The position numbers and the translations under genes were made by a program. A stretch of 64,000 nt of DNA from Sporosarcina sp. NCCP-2716 (lineage in GTDB: Bacteria > Bacillota > Bacilli > Bacillales_A > Planococcaceae): the NCBI RefSeq assembly GCF_023707985.1, contig NZ_BRCF01000001.1, positions 57,877-121,876 of the forward strand, given 5' to 3'. The notes beneath the pieces are model-generated. The model was given only the letters and a program-made list of their open reading frames with translations. It searched no databases and was not told the DNA's origin. Within the stretch, counting starts at the first letter, position 1, and each line of letters opens with the position of its first letter. Shown piece by piece: positions 1 to 11,478 of this stretch.

Positions 1-31
1 TTTTTGTGCACTGAAACGGCGCTGCCGCCCG

Positions 32-880
32 TTAGCGTTTATTCAGGAAAAAGACCGATAAGGTGCCCGGTCCGGCGTGCGAGCCGATGACGGAACCGAT
101 CATATGGATCTGGATGTCCTGCGGATGGAACCGCTCCTCGATCAGGGCGCGCAGCTCTTCTGCGCCAGCCAGATCATCGCCGTGACTGATGGCCAGGGTC
201 TGGCTGCCGACGTCATCGCCGCGCTCTTCCATCAGTTCGATGATGCGGCGGAACACTTTCTTACGGCCCCGGTGCTTTTCGATCGGCACGAGACGGCCGC
301 TTTCCACGTGCAGCAGCGGCTTGATGTTGAGCAGGCCGCCGAAGAACGCACTCGCCTTCGAAACACGCCCGCCTTTCGCGAGGTAATCCAGGTCCTCCAC
401 TGTGAACAAGTGCTCCATGTGGCCGGCCATCTTCCGGATCTCGCGTTCAATCGTCCGGACGTCCTCTCCTGCATCCCGCATTTCAACTGCCTTCTCCACG
501 AGCAGCCCGCAGCCGAGCGAAGCGCAGCGTGTATCGATGATGATCAGGTTCATGCCCGGATTGCCTTCCTTCACCTGGTCACGCATCATGACGGCGGTCT
601 GGTATGTACCCGATAATTCAGATGAAAACGCGATGTATATGCCGTCTTCGCCTGTCTTCGCGAATTCTTTCCACATGGCGAGCGTCCGATCGGGGGATAC
701 TTGGGATGTCTTCGGCTGTTTCCCCGCGCGGATCGCCTGGAATACTTCTTTCGAGTCGATGTCGACGATGTCCTGGTATTCCTTACCGTCGAGCAATACG
801 GTTAACGGCAGCAGCGTCACATCATGGTCGTCCAAATATGATTTCGGCAGATCACAGCCGCTGTCAGCGAAAATTTTCAT
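32..880 (-). CDS. DegV family fatty-acid-binding protein
   Basis: A 282-residue DegV protein. The family binds a fatty acid in the cleft between two alpha/beta lobes and, in Firmicutes, presents it to the FakA kinase. The N-terminus carries the family signature FADSGCDLP at residues 4-12, followed by the usual TVLLDGKEY segment. The central TSQVSP stretch (about residue 59) and the LDYLAKGGR segment (about residue 165) are also typical. Length matches the family. The ATG start follows a good AGGAGG-type site. It lies 24 bases downstream of the HAD gene on the same strand, so the two may be co-transcribed. Which DegV paralogue this is cannot be told from sequence alone. Confidence 0.93.
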   Translation of the reverse strand: MKIFADSGCDLPKSYLDDHDVTLLPLTVLLDGKEYQDIVDIDSKEVFQAIRAGKQPKTSQVSPDRTLAMWKEFAKTGEDGIYIAFSSELSGTYQTAVMMRDQVKEGNPGMNLIIIDTRCASLGCGLLVEKAVEMRDAGEDVRTIEREIRKMAGHMEHLFTVEDLDYLAKGGRVSKASAFFGGLLNIKPLLHVESGRLVPIEKHRGRKKVFRRIIELMEERGDDVGSQTLAISHGDDLAGAEELRALIEERFHPQDIQIHMIGSVIGSHAGPGTLSVFFLNKR

Positions 881-904
881 TAGGCTCCTCCTCGTCAGGT
901 CGTG

Positions 905-1714
905 TTAGTCCAACTGCAGTCGGTCTTTCAACAATACGGCAATGCCGTCTTCATTATTCGTCAGGGTCACTTCGTTCGCGATCGATTTCAGCTGATCGAT
1001 CCCGTTGCCCATCGCGACGCCGATCCCGGCATAGTCGATCATCTCCAGGTCGTTGTCTTCGTCGCCGAACGCGATGATCCGTTCTTGCGGGATGCCGATC
1101 CACTCTGCCACTTTCGACAGGCCGACCGCTTTGTTAAGCCCGTGCCGGATGACTTCGACGACATCCCACGGAGCGCCCCAGCGGCGGTGTTCGATCACTT
1201 CCGCGTGCACATCCTCCAGGTGCTCCCGGATCGGATCGGCCATCCCTTCGTCACCTTGGATGAGCAGGCTTGTCGGATCGACGTGCAGCGATTTCCGCAA
1301 GTCGCCTTCCGTGACGGACGGACTGCCCATGCTGAAGATGTCGAGCAGTTTTTCATCGTGGTACTGCAAGTAGACATCATCCATCACTTCCGCGACGATA
1401 TTCTTCAATTTGAAGTTCTGCATCGCATCGATGACGTCACGGGCGACGGACAGATCGATCGTTTCGTGGATCGTCTTCCAGTTCCGGTCGGTCGGATGGT
1501 GGACGAACGCGCCGTTGAAGTTTACGATCGGTGTCTTCAGGCCGAGCTGGCGGTAATAGGCTGCGCTGGAGCGGTACGGACGACCCGTCGCGATCATGAT
1601 GATGTGGCCGGCGTCTTCCGCTTTTTTCAATGTGTTGAATGTTTCATCGGATATGACTTTCTGGTCGGTCAGCAGTGTACCGTCCAGATCGAGGGCGATT
1701 AAATGAGGTTTCAT
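905..1714 (-). CDS. Cof-type HAD-IIB phosphatase (YitU-like)
   Basis: A 269-residue haloacid-dehalogenase phosphatase of the Cof subfamily, cytosolic, usually acting on sugar phosphates or flavin precursors. Motif I is DLDGTLL near residue 9 with both aspartates present. The ATGRP motif follows near residue 43, and the C-terminal acidic motif GDEDNDLEMI near residue 217 supplies the Mg-binding aspartates. The Cof-type cap lies between these. In B. subtilis the orthologous position holds yitU, beside yitV and yitW, and the same trio appears here. Substrate is unknown. Confidence 0.92.
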   Translation of the reverse strand: MKPHLIALDLDGTLLTDQKVISDETFNTLKKAEDAGHIIMIATGRPYRSSAAYYRQLGLKTPIVNFNGAFVHHPTDRNWKTIHETIDLSVARDVIDAMQNFKLKNIVAEVMDDVYLQYHDEKLLDIFSMGSPSVTEGDLRKSLHVDPTSLLIQGDEGMADPIREHLEDVHAEVIEHRRWGAPWDVVEVIRHGLNKAVGLSKVAEWIGIPQERIIAFGDEDNDLEMIDYAGIGVAMGNGIDQLKSIANEVTLTNNEDGIAVLLKDRLQLD

Positions 1715-1862
1715 GGCGAAAACGCCTCCTTCCTGTATGTCTATGTTCAGTTTAGCCTTTCGAACGGCGGCAAGTCAAAAAAGTGACAGTTCATGCACAA
1801 CTTTTGTTTTTTTAGAAAAGTATTGGTATGCTCAAAACAAATGAGTAAAGAGGGTGTCACAG

Positions 1863-2633
1863 ATGGAAATACGCGAAGAACAGTGGGGACAGGTGCCCCT
1901 GCTGCATGTGGTCGATGAACAGCACGAATCGTCTGAGATGCCCGTCGTCGTCTTTTTCCATGGATTCACCAGTGCGAAGGAACACAATCTGCATTATGCA
2001 TTCAACCTGGCGAAAAACGGGATCCGGGTGCTGCTGCCGGAAGCACATCTCCACGGCGTCCGGGCGGAAGAGTTGGATGAAGTCCAGCTGAGCCTCCGAT
2101 TCTGGGAGATCGTCCTGACGTCCATCGAAGAGGCAGGTTTCCTCCGGGACGAGCTGCAGGACAAAGGGCTTCTGAACAGCGGACGCCTTGCCTTCGCCGG
2201 GACATCCATGGGCGGCATCACGACGCTCGGCTGCCTCACCGCCTATCCGTGGGTGGACTGTGCAGCCGTCATGATGGGCACGCCGGGATTCGTCAAACTG
2301 GCGAAAGGGCAGATGCAGCAGTTCGAGAACAGGGGCTACAAACTGCCGATGGGCAGCGACGAAGTGAAGAGCCTTTTTGATACACTCGGAACGTTCGATC
2401 TGACGAAGCACCCCGAGCGGCTCGCAGACCGTCCGGTGTTCTTCTGGCATGGGAAGAAGGATGCAACCGTGCCGTTCGAGCCGACGTGGAATTTCTTCAA
2501 TGCCGAAAAAGCGGCCTACAGCAGCCATCCGGAAGACTTCGTATTCATGGCCGATCCGCACGCCGGACATGCGGTGTCACGGCCGGGGATGCTCGCAGCC
2601 GTCGGGTTCCTTGCAGACCATTTGAATGGCTGA
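1863..2633 (+). CDS. Alpha/beta-hydrolase esterase (YitV-like)
   Basis: A 256-residue serine hydrolase. FFHGFTS near residue 31 forms the oxyanion region. GTSMGG near residue 115 is the nucleophile elbow (G-x-S-x-G). FWHGKKDATVPFE near residue 200 holds the acid residue, and the His near the C-terminus (PHAGHAV) completes the triad. I chose the ATG at 1863 over the GTG at 1854 because the AAAGAGGG ribosome site overlaps the GTG and sits at proper distance from the ATG. Divergent from the HAD gene and followed by the DUF59 gene, as yitV is followed by yitW in B. subtilis. Substrate unknown. Confidence 0.88.
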   Translation: MEIREEQWGQVPLLHVVDEQHESSEMPVVVFFHGFTSAKEHNLHYAFNLAKNGIRVLLPEAHLHGVRAEELDEVQLSLRFWEIVLTSIEEAGFLRDELQDKGLLNSGRLAFAGTSMGGITTLGCLTAYPWVDCAAVMMGTPGFVKLAKGQMQQFENRGYKLPMGSDEVKSLFDTLGTFDLTKHPERLADRPVFFWHGKKDATVPFEPTWNFFNAEKAAYSSHPEDFVFMADPHAGHAVSRPGMLAAVGFLADHLNG

Positions 2634-2685
2634 GGCGCTTTTGTTATGATGGAGACAGCAATTAGATGAGGAAAGGGGAATTCCA

Positions 2686-2994
2686 ATGGCTGATGATATG
2701 AAAGAAAGCATGATGGGCGCACTTGAAAACGTGATCGACCCTGAGCTCGGCGTTGACATTGTCAACCTCGGCCTCGTGTATGACGCGGAACTGCTCGAGG
2801 GCGGCATCGGAAAAGTCACAATGACACTCACGTCGATCGGCTGCCCGATGGGACCGCAGATCGTTGCGAACGTCAAACAGGAACTGATGGAACTTCCGGA
2901 AGTGAAAGACGTGGAAGTCGACATCGTCTGGAACCCGCCATGGTCACGGGATAACATGTCCCGCTACGCAAAGATGGCGCTCGGCGTCCGCTAA
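2686..2994 (+). CDS. DUF59 Fe-S cluster assembly factor (YitW/SufT-like)
   Basis: A 102-residue MIP18/PaaD-type protein. Family members help assemble or target iron-sulfur clusters. Visible signatures are DPELGVDIVNLGLVY at residues 19-33 and SIGCPMGP with its conserved cysteine near residue 50. V.W.PPW (VWNPPWS) lies near residue 87. A strong AAAGGGG site precedes the ATG. It follows the esterase by 52 bases and ends at a rho-independent terminator. B. subtilis YitW is the nearest named relative I recognise. Confidence 0.93.
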   Translation: MADDMKESMMGALENVIDPELGVDIVNLGLVYDAELLEGGIGKVTMTLTSIGCPMGPQIVANVKQELMELPEVKDVEVDIVWNPPWSRDNMSRYAKMALGVR

Positions 2995-3006
2995 TACTGG
3001 TACTTG

Positions 3007-3046
3007 TGCCCGGTAACTGCTCTTATGCAGCTGCCGGGCTTTTTTG
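3007..3046 (+). terminator. Rho-independent terminator after the DUF59 gene
   Basis: A GC-rich hairpin with GCCCGG and CTGC arms opposed by GCAG and CCGGGC, followed by a T6 run. It separates the yitV-yitW pair from clpB. Confidence 0.85.
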
Positions 3047-3103
3047 CCGTGTTTAACGCTTCGCGGGGGAGGAAACAGTACTAGTGGAGCATAAGTGTTT
3101 TCC

Positions 3104-3155
3104 TTTACGGAACGGGGAAAACGGTATATACTTAATATAGTCAAAGATAGTCAAA
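3104..3155 (+). promoter_or_regulatory. clpB promoter with CtsR operator
   Basis: A sigma-A type promoter, TTTACG (3104-3109), 17-base spacer, TATACT (3127-3132). Just downstream at 3139-3155 lies AGTCAAA-GAT-AGTCAAA, an exact fit to the CtsR heptad direct repeat (RGTCAAA, NAN, RGTCAAA). A third partial heptad follows. Placement over the transcription start is what repression by CtsR needs. I infer heat or protein-stress induction of clpB. Confidence 0.88.
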
Positions 3156-3201
3156 GTCAAACTCTCGATCAATCAAACAATTAATGAAGAGGTGACGGTA
3201 C

Positions 3202-5355
3202 ATGAGAATGGATGGCGTACAGGAAGACCAGCGTTCCCCATTGGAGCAGTATGGACGGAACCTGGTGGAAGAAGTGAAGAAGGGCAAGATGGACCCAGTC
3301 ATCGGACGTGATGAAGAGATCCGCAATGTGATCCGGATATTATCCCGCAAAACGAAAAACAACCCCGTGCTCATCGGGGAACCGGGTGTCGGGAAGACAG
3401 CGATCGTGGAAGGGCTCGCCCAGCGGATCGTCAAAGGGGACGTGCCGGAAGGATTGAAAGACCGGCAGATCCACGAACTCGATATGAGTTCGCTCATCGC
3501 CGGGGCGAAATACCGCGGAGAGTTTGAAGAGCGGCTCAAGGCCGTCTTGAAGCAAGTGAAAGACAGTAACGGAGAGATCATATTGTTCATCGATGAAATC
3601 CATACGATCGTCGGGGCCGGGAAGACAGAAGGCGCGATGGACGCCGGCAACATGCTGAAACCGATGCTCGCACGCGGTGAATTGTACTGCATCGGTGCGA
3701 CGACGCTCGACGAATACCGGATGTACATCGAAAAGGACCCGGCGCTCGAACGGCGTTTCCAGCAAGTGATGGTGCGCGAACCGTCCGTCGAAGACACGAT
3801 TTCGATTTTGCGAGGCTTGAAAGAGCGTTTCGAGCTGCACCACGGCGTGCGTATCCACGACCGGGCGCTCGTCGCGGCAGCCACGCTGTCCGACCGGTAT
3901 TTGACAGAGCGCTACATGCCGGATAAGGCGATCGACTTGATGGATGAAGCGAGTGCGATGATCCGGACGGAAATCGATTCGATGCCGCAGGAACTCGACC
4001 AAGTGACACGCCGCATCCTTCAGCTTGAGATCGAGGAGCAGGCGCTGACGAAAGAGAAGGATACAGTGAGCCAGACCCGTCTGGCCGCGCTGCGCGAAGA
4101 GCTGACGGAACTGAAAGAATCGTCCGCGGGTATGCGCGAACAGTGGAACGAAGAGAAGAAGAAACTGCAGGAAGTCCAGGACGTCCGCGAGCAGCTGGAC
4201 CGGTACCGGCGCGAGCTTGAAGATGCGGAAAATACTTTCGACCTGAACAAAGCGGCGGAACTCCGTCACGGACGGATTCCGGCACTCGAGCATCAGCTGC
4301 ACGAACTGGAAGAATTGTTCAAAGGCGGCCAGGAGAACAGCATGATCCGCGAAGAAGTGACCGAGGACGAAATCGCGATGATCGTCGCCCGCTGGACAGG
4401 CATCCCGGCGACCAAGCTGATGGAAGGCGAGCGAGAGAAATTGCTGCGGCTCGATGAAACGCTGAAAGAACGCGTCATCGGCCAGGATAACGCCGTCCAG
4501 CTCGTGACAGAAGCTGTCTGGCGCGCCCGTTCCGGTATCAAGGACCCGAACAAGCCGATCGGATCGTTCCTGTTCCTCGGACCGACCGGTGTCGGGAAGA
4601 CCGAGCTTGCGAAAACGCTCGCCGGTACCTTGTTCGACTCGGAAGATCATTTCATCAGGATCGACATGTCCGAATACATGGAGAAACACAGTGTCTCCCG
4701 TCTTGTCGGGGCACCTCCGGGCTATATCGGCTACGAAGAAGGCGGCCAGCTGACTGAAGCCGTTCGGCGCAATCCATACTCTGTCGTCCTTCTCGATGAA
4801 ATCGAGAAAGCGCACCCGGATGTCTCGAACATCCTCCTGCAGATCCTCGATGACGGGCGGATCACCGACAGCCAGGGCCGGCTCGTTAGCTTCCGGAATA
4901 CGATTGTCATCATGACATCTAACATCGGCTCACAATATTTATTGAGCGGCCAATTCGAATCTGGAGAGCACGCCGCCGAGGATCTCGTCATGGCGGAACT
5001 GCGCAGCCATTTCAAGCCCGAGCTGCTGAACCGGATGGATGACATCATCATCTTCCATTCCTTGTCCGGCGATGCGTTCAGCCTCATCGCCCGCAAGATG
5101 CTGCATGATCTCGTGACCCGGCTTTCGGAGCAGGACATCCGGCTGACGTACGGCGACGACGTCATCGACTGGATCGTCGAGCAGGGCACCGACGCCGACT
5201 TCGGCGCCCGCCCGCTGAAACGGTTCATCCAGCGCTATGTGGAAACAGCCGTCGCCAAAGAAATCATCAAGGGCGACTTGTCCGACGGCGAAGCGCTCCA
5301 TCTCCGCATGGAAGACGGCTCGCTCGTCATCGATAAAGAGCAGTCCGCAGAATAA
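3202..5355 (+). CDS. clpB: ClpB-type AAA+ disaggregase lacking the N-domain
   Basis: A 717-residue Hsp100 ATPase that extracts and refolds aggregated proteins with DnaK. NBD1 has Walker A GEPGVGKT at residues 59-66 and Walker [11 protein letters not shown] long ClpB-type coiled-coil M-domain spans about residues 265-390. NBD2 has Walker A GPTGVGKT near 460, [12 protein letters not shown], and sensor TSNIGSQ. No ClpP-docking loop is apparent, so ClpB rather than ClpC or ClpE. Full-length ClpB is about 860 residues. Here the roughly 145-residue N-terminal substrate domain is absent and the protein begins almost at NBD1, resembling the internally initiated short form of E. coli ClpB. The start is supported by GAGGTG nine bases upstream and by a complete promoter, so this is not a truncated reading. 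Confidence 0.93.
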   Translation: MRMDGVQEDQRSPLEQYGRNLVEEVKKGKMDPVIGRDEEIRNVIRILSRKTKNNPVLIGEPGVGKTAIVEGLAQRIVKGDVPEGLKDRQIHELDMSSLIAGAKYRGEFEERLKAVLKQVKDSNGEIILFIDEIHTIVGAGKTEGAMDAGNMLKPMLARGELYCIGATTLDEYRMYIEKDPALERRFQQVMVREPSVEDTISILRGLKERFELHHGVRIHDRALVAAATLSDRYLTERYMPDKAIDLMDEASAMIRTEIDSMPQELDQVTRRILQLEIEEQALTKEKDTVSQTRLAALREELTELKESSAGMREQWNEEKKKLQEVQDVREQLDRYRRELEDAENTFDLNKAAELRHGRIPALEHQLHELEELFKGGQENSMIREEVTEDEIAMIVARWTGIPATKLMEGEREKLLRLDETLKERVIGQDNAVQLVTEAVWRARSGIKDPNKPIGSFLFLGPTGVGKTELAKTLAGTLFDSEDHFIRIDMSEYMEKHSVSRLVGAPPGYIGYEEGGQLTEAVRRNPYSVVLLDEIEKAHPDVSNILLQILDDGRITDSQGRLVSFRNTIVIMTSNIGSQYLLSGQFESGEHAAEDLVMAELRSHFKPELLNRMDDIIIFHSLSGDAFSLIARKMLHDLVTRLSEQDIRLTYGDDVIDWIVEQGTDADFGARPLKRFIQRYVETAVAKEIIKGDLSDGEALHLRMEDGSLVIDKEQSAE

Positions 5356-5359
5356 TGAA

Positions 5360-5402
5360 GTGCCCCGCACGGCAGGAGAGACTGCTGTGCGGGTTTTTTT
5401 GT
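5360..5402 (+). terminator. clpB terminator
   Basis: An inverted repeat with arms CCCGCAC and GTGCGGG around a GCAG/CTGC inner stem, then a T7 run, five bases after the clpB stop codon. Confidence 0.9.
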
Positions 5403-5467
5403 TGTGACTGGAGAGGAGATGGCAGGGCAGCGGCTTATTGCCCAGGGGTATGCGTTATGGGTGCTGA

Positions 5468-6071
5468 CGTTCACTAAGGGAGTGCTCTATTGACCGAAGG
5501 ATTCGATACTGGGAGTCATCGGTCACTAGGAGGAGTCTCTATCGCCCGTGGAAGTCCGCTTTGCGACTCATCGGGCACTAGGCCAGTTCTCTATCGCCCG
5601 GGCACACGCTCCAAAGCGGTCGTCGGTAACAAGGAACTCGCTTTCCCTGCCGAATCTTCGAGCGGATCCTTCGCCCAACAGAAAAGGCGCAGCCCAACAT
5701 TCAATCTTGGTCTTGCATTGCGCGAAAAGCATGAACATGTCACGAGCATTTGGTTTCCGCAGCAGATGGCAGCCAGCCGCGGGGCGGGGGATGGCTCCGC
5801 CAACTGACCAAGTGTGCCGGATCAGGTGTTGTCCGGTAAGAAGGAGACGTCCTTAGTGACCGTGAATGTACATTCCGGCATCGGACGGTCACTAGGGGCA
5901 TGCTCTATTGCCCGGTGGCGTTCATTTCGAGAGCCGACGGTCACTAAGGCCGCCCTCTACTGCCCGGGCGCATGCATTTTGGACTGCCACGGTCACAAAA
6001 GCTATTCTCTATTGCCCGAGAGCTTGCATTTTTCGCGTCATCGGTCACTAGGACCGCTCTTTATCGCCCGA
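5468..6071. repeat. 52-bp-period hairpin repeat array, copy 1
   Basis: No gene is supported between 5403 and 6167. The region holds nine degenerate units whose first base falls at 5468, 5520, 5572, 5624, then 5834, 5886, 5938, 5990 and 6042, an exact 52-base step inside each block. Each unit has a left arm like CGGTCACTAGG and a right arm like CTATTGCCCG or CTATCGCCCG about 8 bases later, then a 22-base spacer often containing GCATTT. The two blocks are separated by a 158-base tail element (5676-5833) whose first part recurs after the second array near 63.93 kb. Since 52 is not a multiple of 3, repeated peptides cannot stay in frame, so short ORFs across it are not genes. A degenerate half unit lies at 6084. 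Confidence 0.85.
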
Positions 6072-6167
6072 ACGCCTGCATCCCGCGCACTAAGCCCCAG
6101 CAGAACAACCCAAACGCACAAAAAAACAGCAGGGAAGGCAAACGCCTTCCCTGCTGCATTATTCAAC

Positions 6168-6353
6168 TCATAGATCTGCTACTGGCTCGTCCGGAATGAT
6201 GGCCGTAATGACGAAAATCATTACAGACAGCACGAGGGATACGATAATTCCAGTAGTGAATTCGAAAGTCGGTACGTTCGCGATGGCGCCAGCTACATAG
6301 TTCAGCATGGAAACCAGCAGGAATGACCAGACAAATGTCATGATGAATCTCAT
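6168..6353 (-). CDS. DUF2929 small membrane protein (YjzD-like)
   Basis: A 61-residue protein with two predicted membrane helices, about residues 4-24 and 34-52, ending in an IPDEPV motif typical of the DUF2929 family (B. subtilis YjzD, as I recall it). It is divergent from fabH, the place YjzD holds relative to the fab genes. A good AGGTGATG-type ribosome site precedes the ATG. Function unknown. Confidence 0.8.
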   Translation of the reverse strand: MRFIMTFVWSFLLVSMLNYVAGAIANVPTFEFTTGIIVSLVLSVMIFVITAIIPDEPVADL

Positions 6354-6466
6354 TTACATCACCTCTAGCATACATATTCATCTTCCATCATATCATACCG
6401 GCCGGCGTCCTGATATACCGAATCCGCGAGAGACTGAAGAAGTTTGACGGAATCGTGACGCCGCTA

Positions 6467-6512
6467 TTGAAAAAAAACGCAAAAAGATTTATAATTGATA
6501 CCAGGTACTAAT
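6467..6512 (+). promoter_or_regulatory. fabH promoter with FapR-type operator
   Basis: A near-consensus promoter: TTGAAA (6467-6472), 17-base spacer, TATAAT (6490-6495). Overlapping its downstream edge is the imperfect palindrome ATTGATACC-A-GGTACTAAT at 6494-6512. It matches the FapR operator (ATTAGTACC and GGTACTAAT halves) with two changes in the left half. FapR represses fatty-acid synthesis genes and is released by malonyl-CoA. I infer such control for fabH-fabF. Confidence 0.82.
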
Positions 6513-6541
6513 AATAGCTAACAAGGAACGGGGTATGAGCA

Positions 6542-7474
6542 ATGGGTGTTGGACTTCTCAGTATTGGCAAGTATGTCCCTGAACACGTGCTGACAAACGA
6601 AGATCTGGAAAAACGGATGGACACGTCGGATGAGTGGATCCGTACGCGCACCGGAATCGAAGAGCGCCGGATCGCCGACAATTTCACGGATACGTCCGAT
6701 ATGGCATTTGCAGCTGCTCAGGAAGCGATTGAAAAAGCGGGAATCACGGCAGAGCAGATCGGCATGATTCTGGTCGCTACGGTCACACCGGATCAGCCGT
6801 TCCCATCCGTATCCACGATGCTCCAGGCCCGTCTTGGTGCGAAGAATGCAAGTGCCATGGACATATCTGCGGCCTGTGCGGGCTTCATGTACGGCGTCGT
6901 CACAGCTAAGCATTTCGTCGAAGCCGGCACGTGTGACTATGTCCTCATCGTCGGAGTTGAAAAGCTTTCGAAGATCACCGACTACAAAGACCGCAACACG
7001 GCTGTCCTTTTCGGTGATGGGGCGGGCGCCGGTATCGTCGGCAAGACGAGCGGGGACCGCGGAATCCTGTCCTTCGAACTCGGCGCGGACGGAACCGGCG
7101 GGGAGCATCTGTACCAGGACCGCTACTTGCGCATGAACGGCCGTGAAGTGTTCAAGTTCGCTGTGCGTCAGATGGGGCAGACAGCTGTCAACGTCATCGA
7201 GAAAGCGGGTCTCGGCAAGGAAGATATCGACTTCCTCATCCCGCATCAGGCCAATATCCGCATCATGGAGGCATCCCGTGAACGTCTCGGACTGCCTCCG
7301 GAGAAAATGTCCAAAACGGTTCACAAATATGGCAATACATCAGCAGCATCCATCCCGATTTCGCTGTACGACGACCTGGCGGAAGGCCGGGTGAAAGAGG
7401 ATGATGTCGTCGTACTCGTCGGTTTCGGCGGCGGCCTCACATGGGGCGGCATCTGCATGCGGTGGGGCAAGTAA
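6542..7474 (+). CDS. fabH: Beta-ketoacyl-ACP synthase III
   Basis: A 310-residue FabH, which condenses acyl-CoA primers with malonyl-ACP to start fatty-acid synthesis. The catalytic Cys is residue 112 in [10 protein letters not shown]. The catalytic His is in [10 protein letters not shown] (about 236) and the Asn in [11 protein letters not shown] (about 265). The C-terminal [10 protein letters not shown] glycine-rich loop is present. It is the first gene of a fabH-fabF pair behind a FapR-type operator, the fabHA-fabF order of B. subtilis. Length is normal. Confidence 0.97.
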   Translation: MGVGLLSIGKYVPEHVLTNEDLEKRMDTSDEWIRTRTGIEERRIADNFTDTSDMAFAAAQEAIEKAGITAEQIGMILVATVTPDQPFPSVSTMLQARLGAKNASAMDISAACAGFMYGVVTAKHFVEAGTCDYVLIVGVEKLSKITDYKDRNTAVLFGDGAGAGIVGKTSGDRGILSFELGADGTGGEHLYQDRYLRMNGREVFKFAVRQMGQTAVNVIEKAGLGKEDIDFLIPHQANIRIMEASRERLGLPPEKMSKTVHKYGNTSAASIPISLYDDLAEGRVKEDDVVVLVGFGGGLTWGGICMRWGK

Positions 7475-7548
7475 GGCGCTCCCGGCCGTCCATGCGCCGA
7501 ATCGGCTGAACAGCCAGTCTATCTAACAGATGAAGGAGAGTTCACATA

Positions 7549-8787
<1,239 letters not shown>

Positions 8788-8794
8788 TGGCACG

Positions 8795-8845
8795 GAAAAA
8801 GAGCGGCTTCGCAAATGAACTTTGCGAAGTACCGCTCTTTTTTTT
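8795..8845 (+). terminator. fabF terminator
   Basis: A long hairpin, AAAGAGCGG with a CTTCGCAAA inner arm opposed by TTTGCGAAG and CCGCTCTTT, followed by a T8 run. Confidence 0.92.
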
Positions 8846-8919
8846 CGTGGACAGCCCCGGTCGTAAACGGCAGGCGCCCGTCATATAATGAATCACCAAC
8901 TTGCAAAGGGACGGATCGG

Positions 8920-10350
<1,431 letters not shown>

Positions 10351-10366
10351 TTTTATAATTGGAGTT

Positions 10367-10395
10367 ATTATAATACGGGGTATTTTAAAAAGCAA
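10367..10395 (-). promoter_or_regulatory. Promoter of the T-box-trpS transcript
   Basis: Read on the minus strand: TTGCTT (10395-10390), 17-base spacer, TATAAT (10372-10367). It sits just upstream of the T-box leader, so the transcript would start near 10360. Confidence 0.8.
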
Positions 10396-10399
10396 GCAG

Positions 10400-10800
10400 G
10401 AAACCAGTTTTAAATCCGCATAGCGGGGAATAATGGAAGTAGGACAAACGTGAAAAGGGATGCCGCAGCATGAAACCTTTCCCATTTTGGAACGTACTAT
10501 GTAGGTGTAATCCATTTTCATTGGAAACCCGTAATTGATAATCCGGAACAGCAAAAAACAGGTTTATCAGCAAAGGAAGCCGGGTATATCTTTACAGATA
10601 GTTGTCTGAATCATACAGCCGGATACTGATTGTATTGCGGAATTGTTACAAATCCACTGGTTCACTGGAAATATTTTTTAAAAGGTGTATTCATTGAGAA
10701 CAAATGTGTGTATAATAGGTACTATGAACAATAATTTAAAATCATTCTAATGTAAATTAGGAATTCAACTCGATACGGAGCCGATTGAAAGGGAGTGTCA
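10400..10800. other. Intergenic region before spx, no gene seen
   Basis: About 400 AT-rich bases between the trpS promoter and spx. I see no ORF with a ribosome site, no hairpin repeat and no IS. In B. subtilis this interval holds opp genes and yjbB-C; none is present. A TATAAT at 10711-10716 could serve spx, but no convincing -35 is placed correctly. Confidence 0.5.
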
Positions 10801-10804
10801 GCAA

Positions 10805-11203
10805 ATGGGCGTTACATTATTTACTTCACCAAGCTGTACATCATGCCGAAAAGCGAAAGCATGGCTGGAGGAACATGAAATTCCATATGAAGAGCGCAAC
10901 ATTTTCTCCGAGCCTCTGAATATTGACGAAATCAAACAGATCCTTCGCATGACGGAAGACGGGACGGACGAAATCATCTCCACCCGCTCGAAGATCTTCC
11001 AGAAGCTGAACGTCGATGTGGAAAGCCTGCCGCTTCAGCGTCTTTACGAACTGATCCAGGAACATCCGGGACTTCTGAGAAGACCGATCATCTTAGATGA
11101 AAAACGTCTGCAAGTAGGGTATAATGAAGATGAAATACGCCGCTTCCTACCAAGAAAGGTTAGAGCCTATCAGTTGCTGGAAGCACGCCGGATGGTCAAC
11201 TAA
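10805..11203 (+). CDS. spx: Global redox regulator Spx
   Basis: A 132-residue ArsC-fold protein that binds the alpha C-terminal domain of RNA polymerase and redirects transcription under disulfide stress. The redox switch is CTSC at residues 10-13. The RPII motif ([21 protein letters not shown]) and length are typical of Spx. A GGGAGTGTC site precedes the ATG. The genes for MecA and for SpxH, the adaptor that feeds Spx to ClpXP, lie downstream in this window as in B. subtilis. Confidence 0.97.
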   Translation: MGVTLFTSPSCTSCRKAKAWLEEHEIPYEERNIFSEPLNIDEIKQILRMTEDGTDEIISTRSKIFQKLNVDVESLPLQRLYELIQEHPGLLRRPIILDEKRLQVGYNEDEIRRFLPRKVRAYQLLEARRMVN

Positions 11204-11218
11204 CCAAACTCATATAAA

Positions 11219-11269
11219 TAAGCTGATAGGGGATGACATGGTGAATGCCGGTAACCTATCAGCTTTTTC
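11219..11269 (+). terminator. spx terminator
   Basis: Arms AGCTGATAGG and CCTATCAGCT around a 25-base loop, then a T5 run, starting 16 bases past the spx stop. Confidence 0.8.
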
Positions 11270-11478
11270 GATTCTCCATCCCCGCCAGTGGCACCAGCAG
11301 CCGGACACGCCTATGACGGTTTTAAGAGGCCGGCTTATTACCAAAAAAAATTTGTCTGCTTCCTTATGAGGCAAAACCCTTTCACTGCCGGAGAATTGAA
11401 CATATAGTAGAAGAAGCAACGCGGGAACAAATAATGGCCAGGCAGATTGTCTGGTTCAGGGGAAAGGAGAGGAAACTC

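Noticed and set aside
3340..4815. A 491-codon minus-strand ORF inside clpB
   Set aside because: Antisense shadow of a GC-rich conserved gene; clpB motifs account for the sequence.
5468..6071. CRISPR array
   Set aside because: Repeats are imperfect, contain their own loops, spacers are partly conserved, and no cas genes are near.
5490..6199. Overlapping ORFs of 60-119 codons across the hairpin array, with repeated SIAR and ITHEHRSLG-like peptides
   Set aside because: They arise from the 52-base repeats, which shift frame at each unit. No ribosome sites, and similar peptides appear in different frames.
10694..10716. TTGAGA...TATAAT promoter for spx
   Set aside because: The spacer is only 11 bases, too short for sigma-A.
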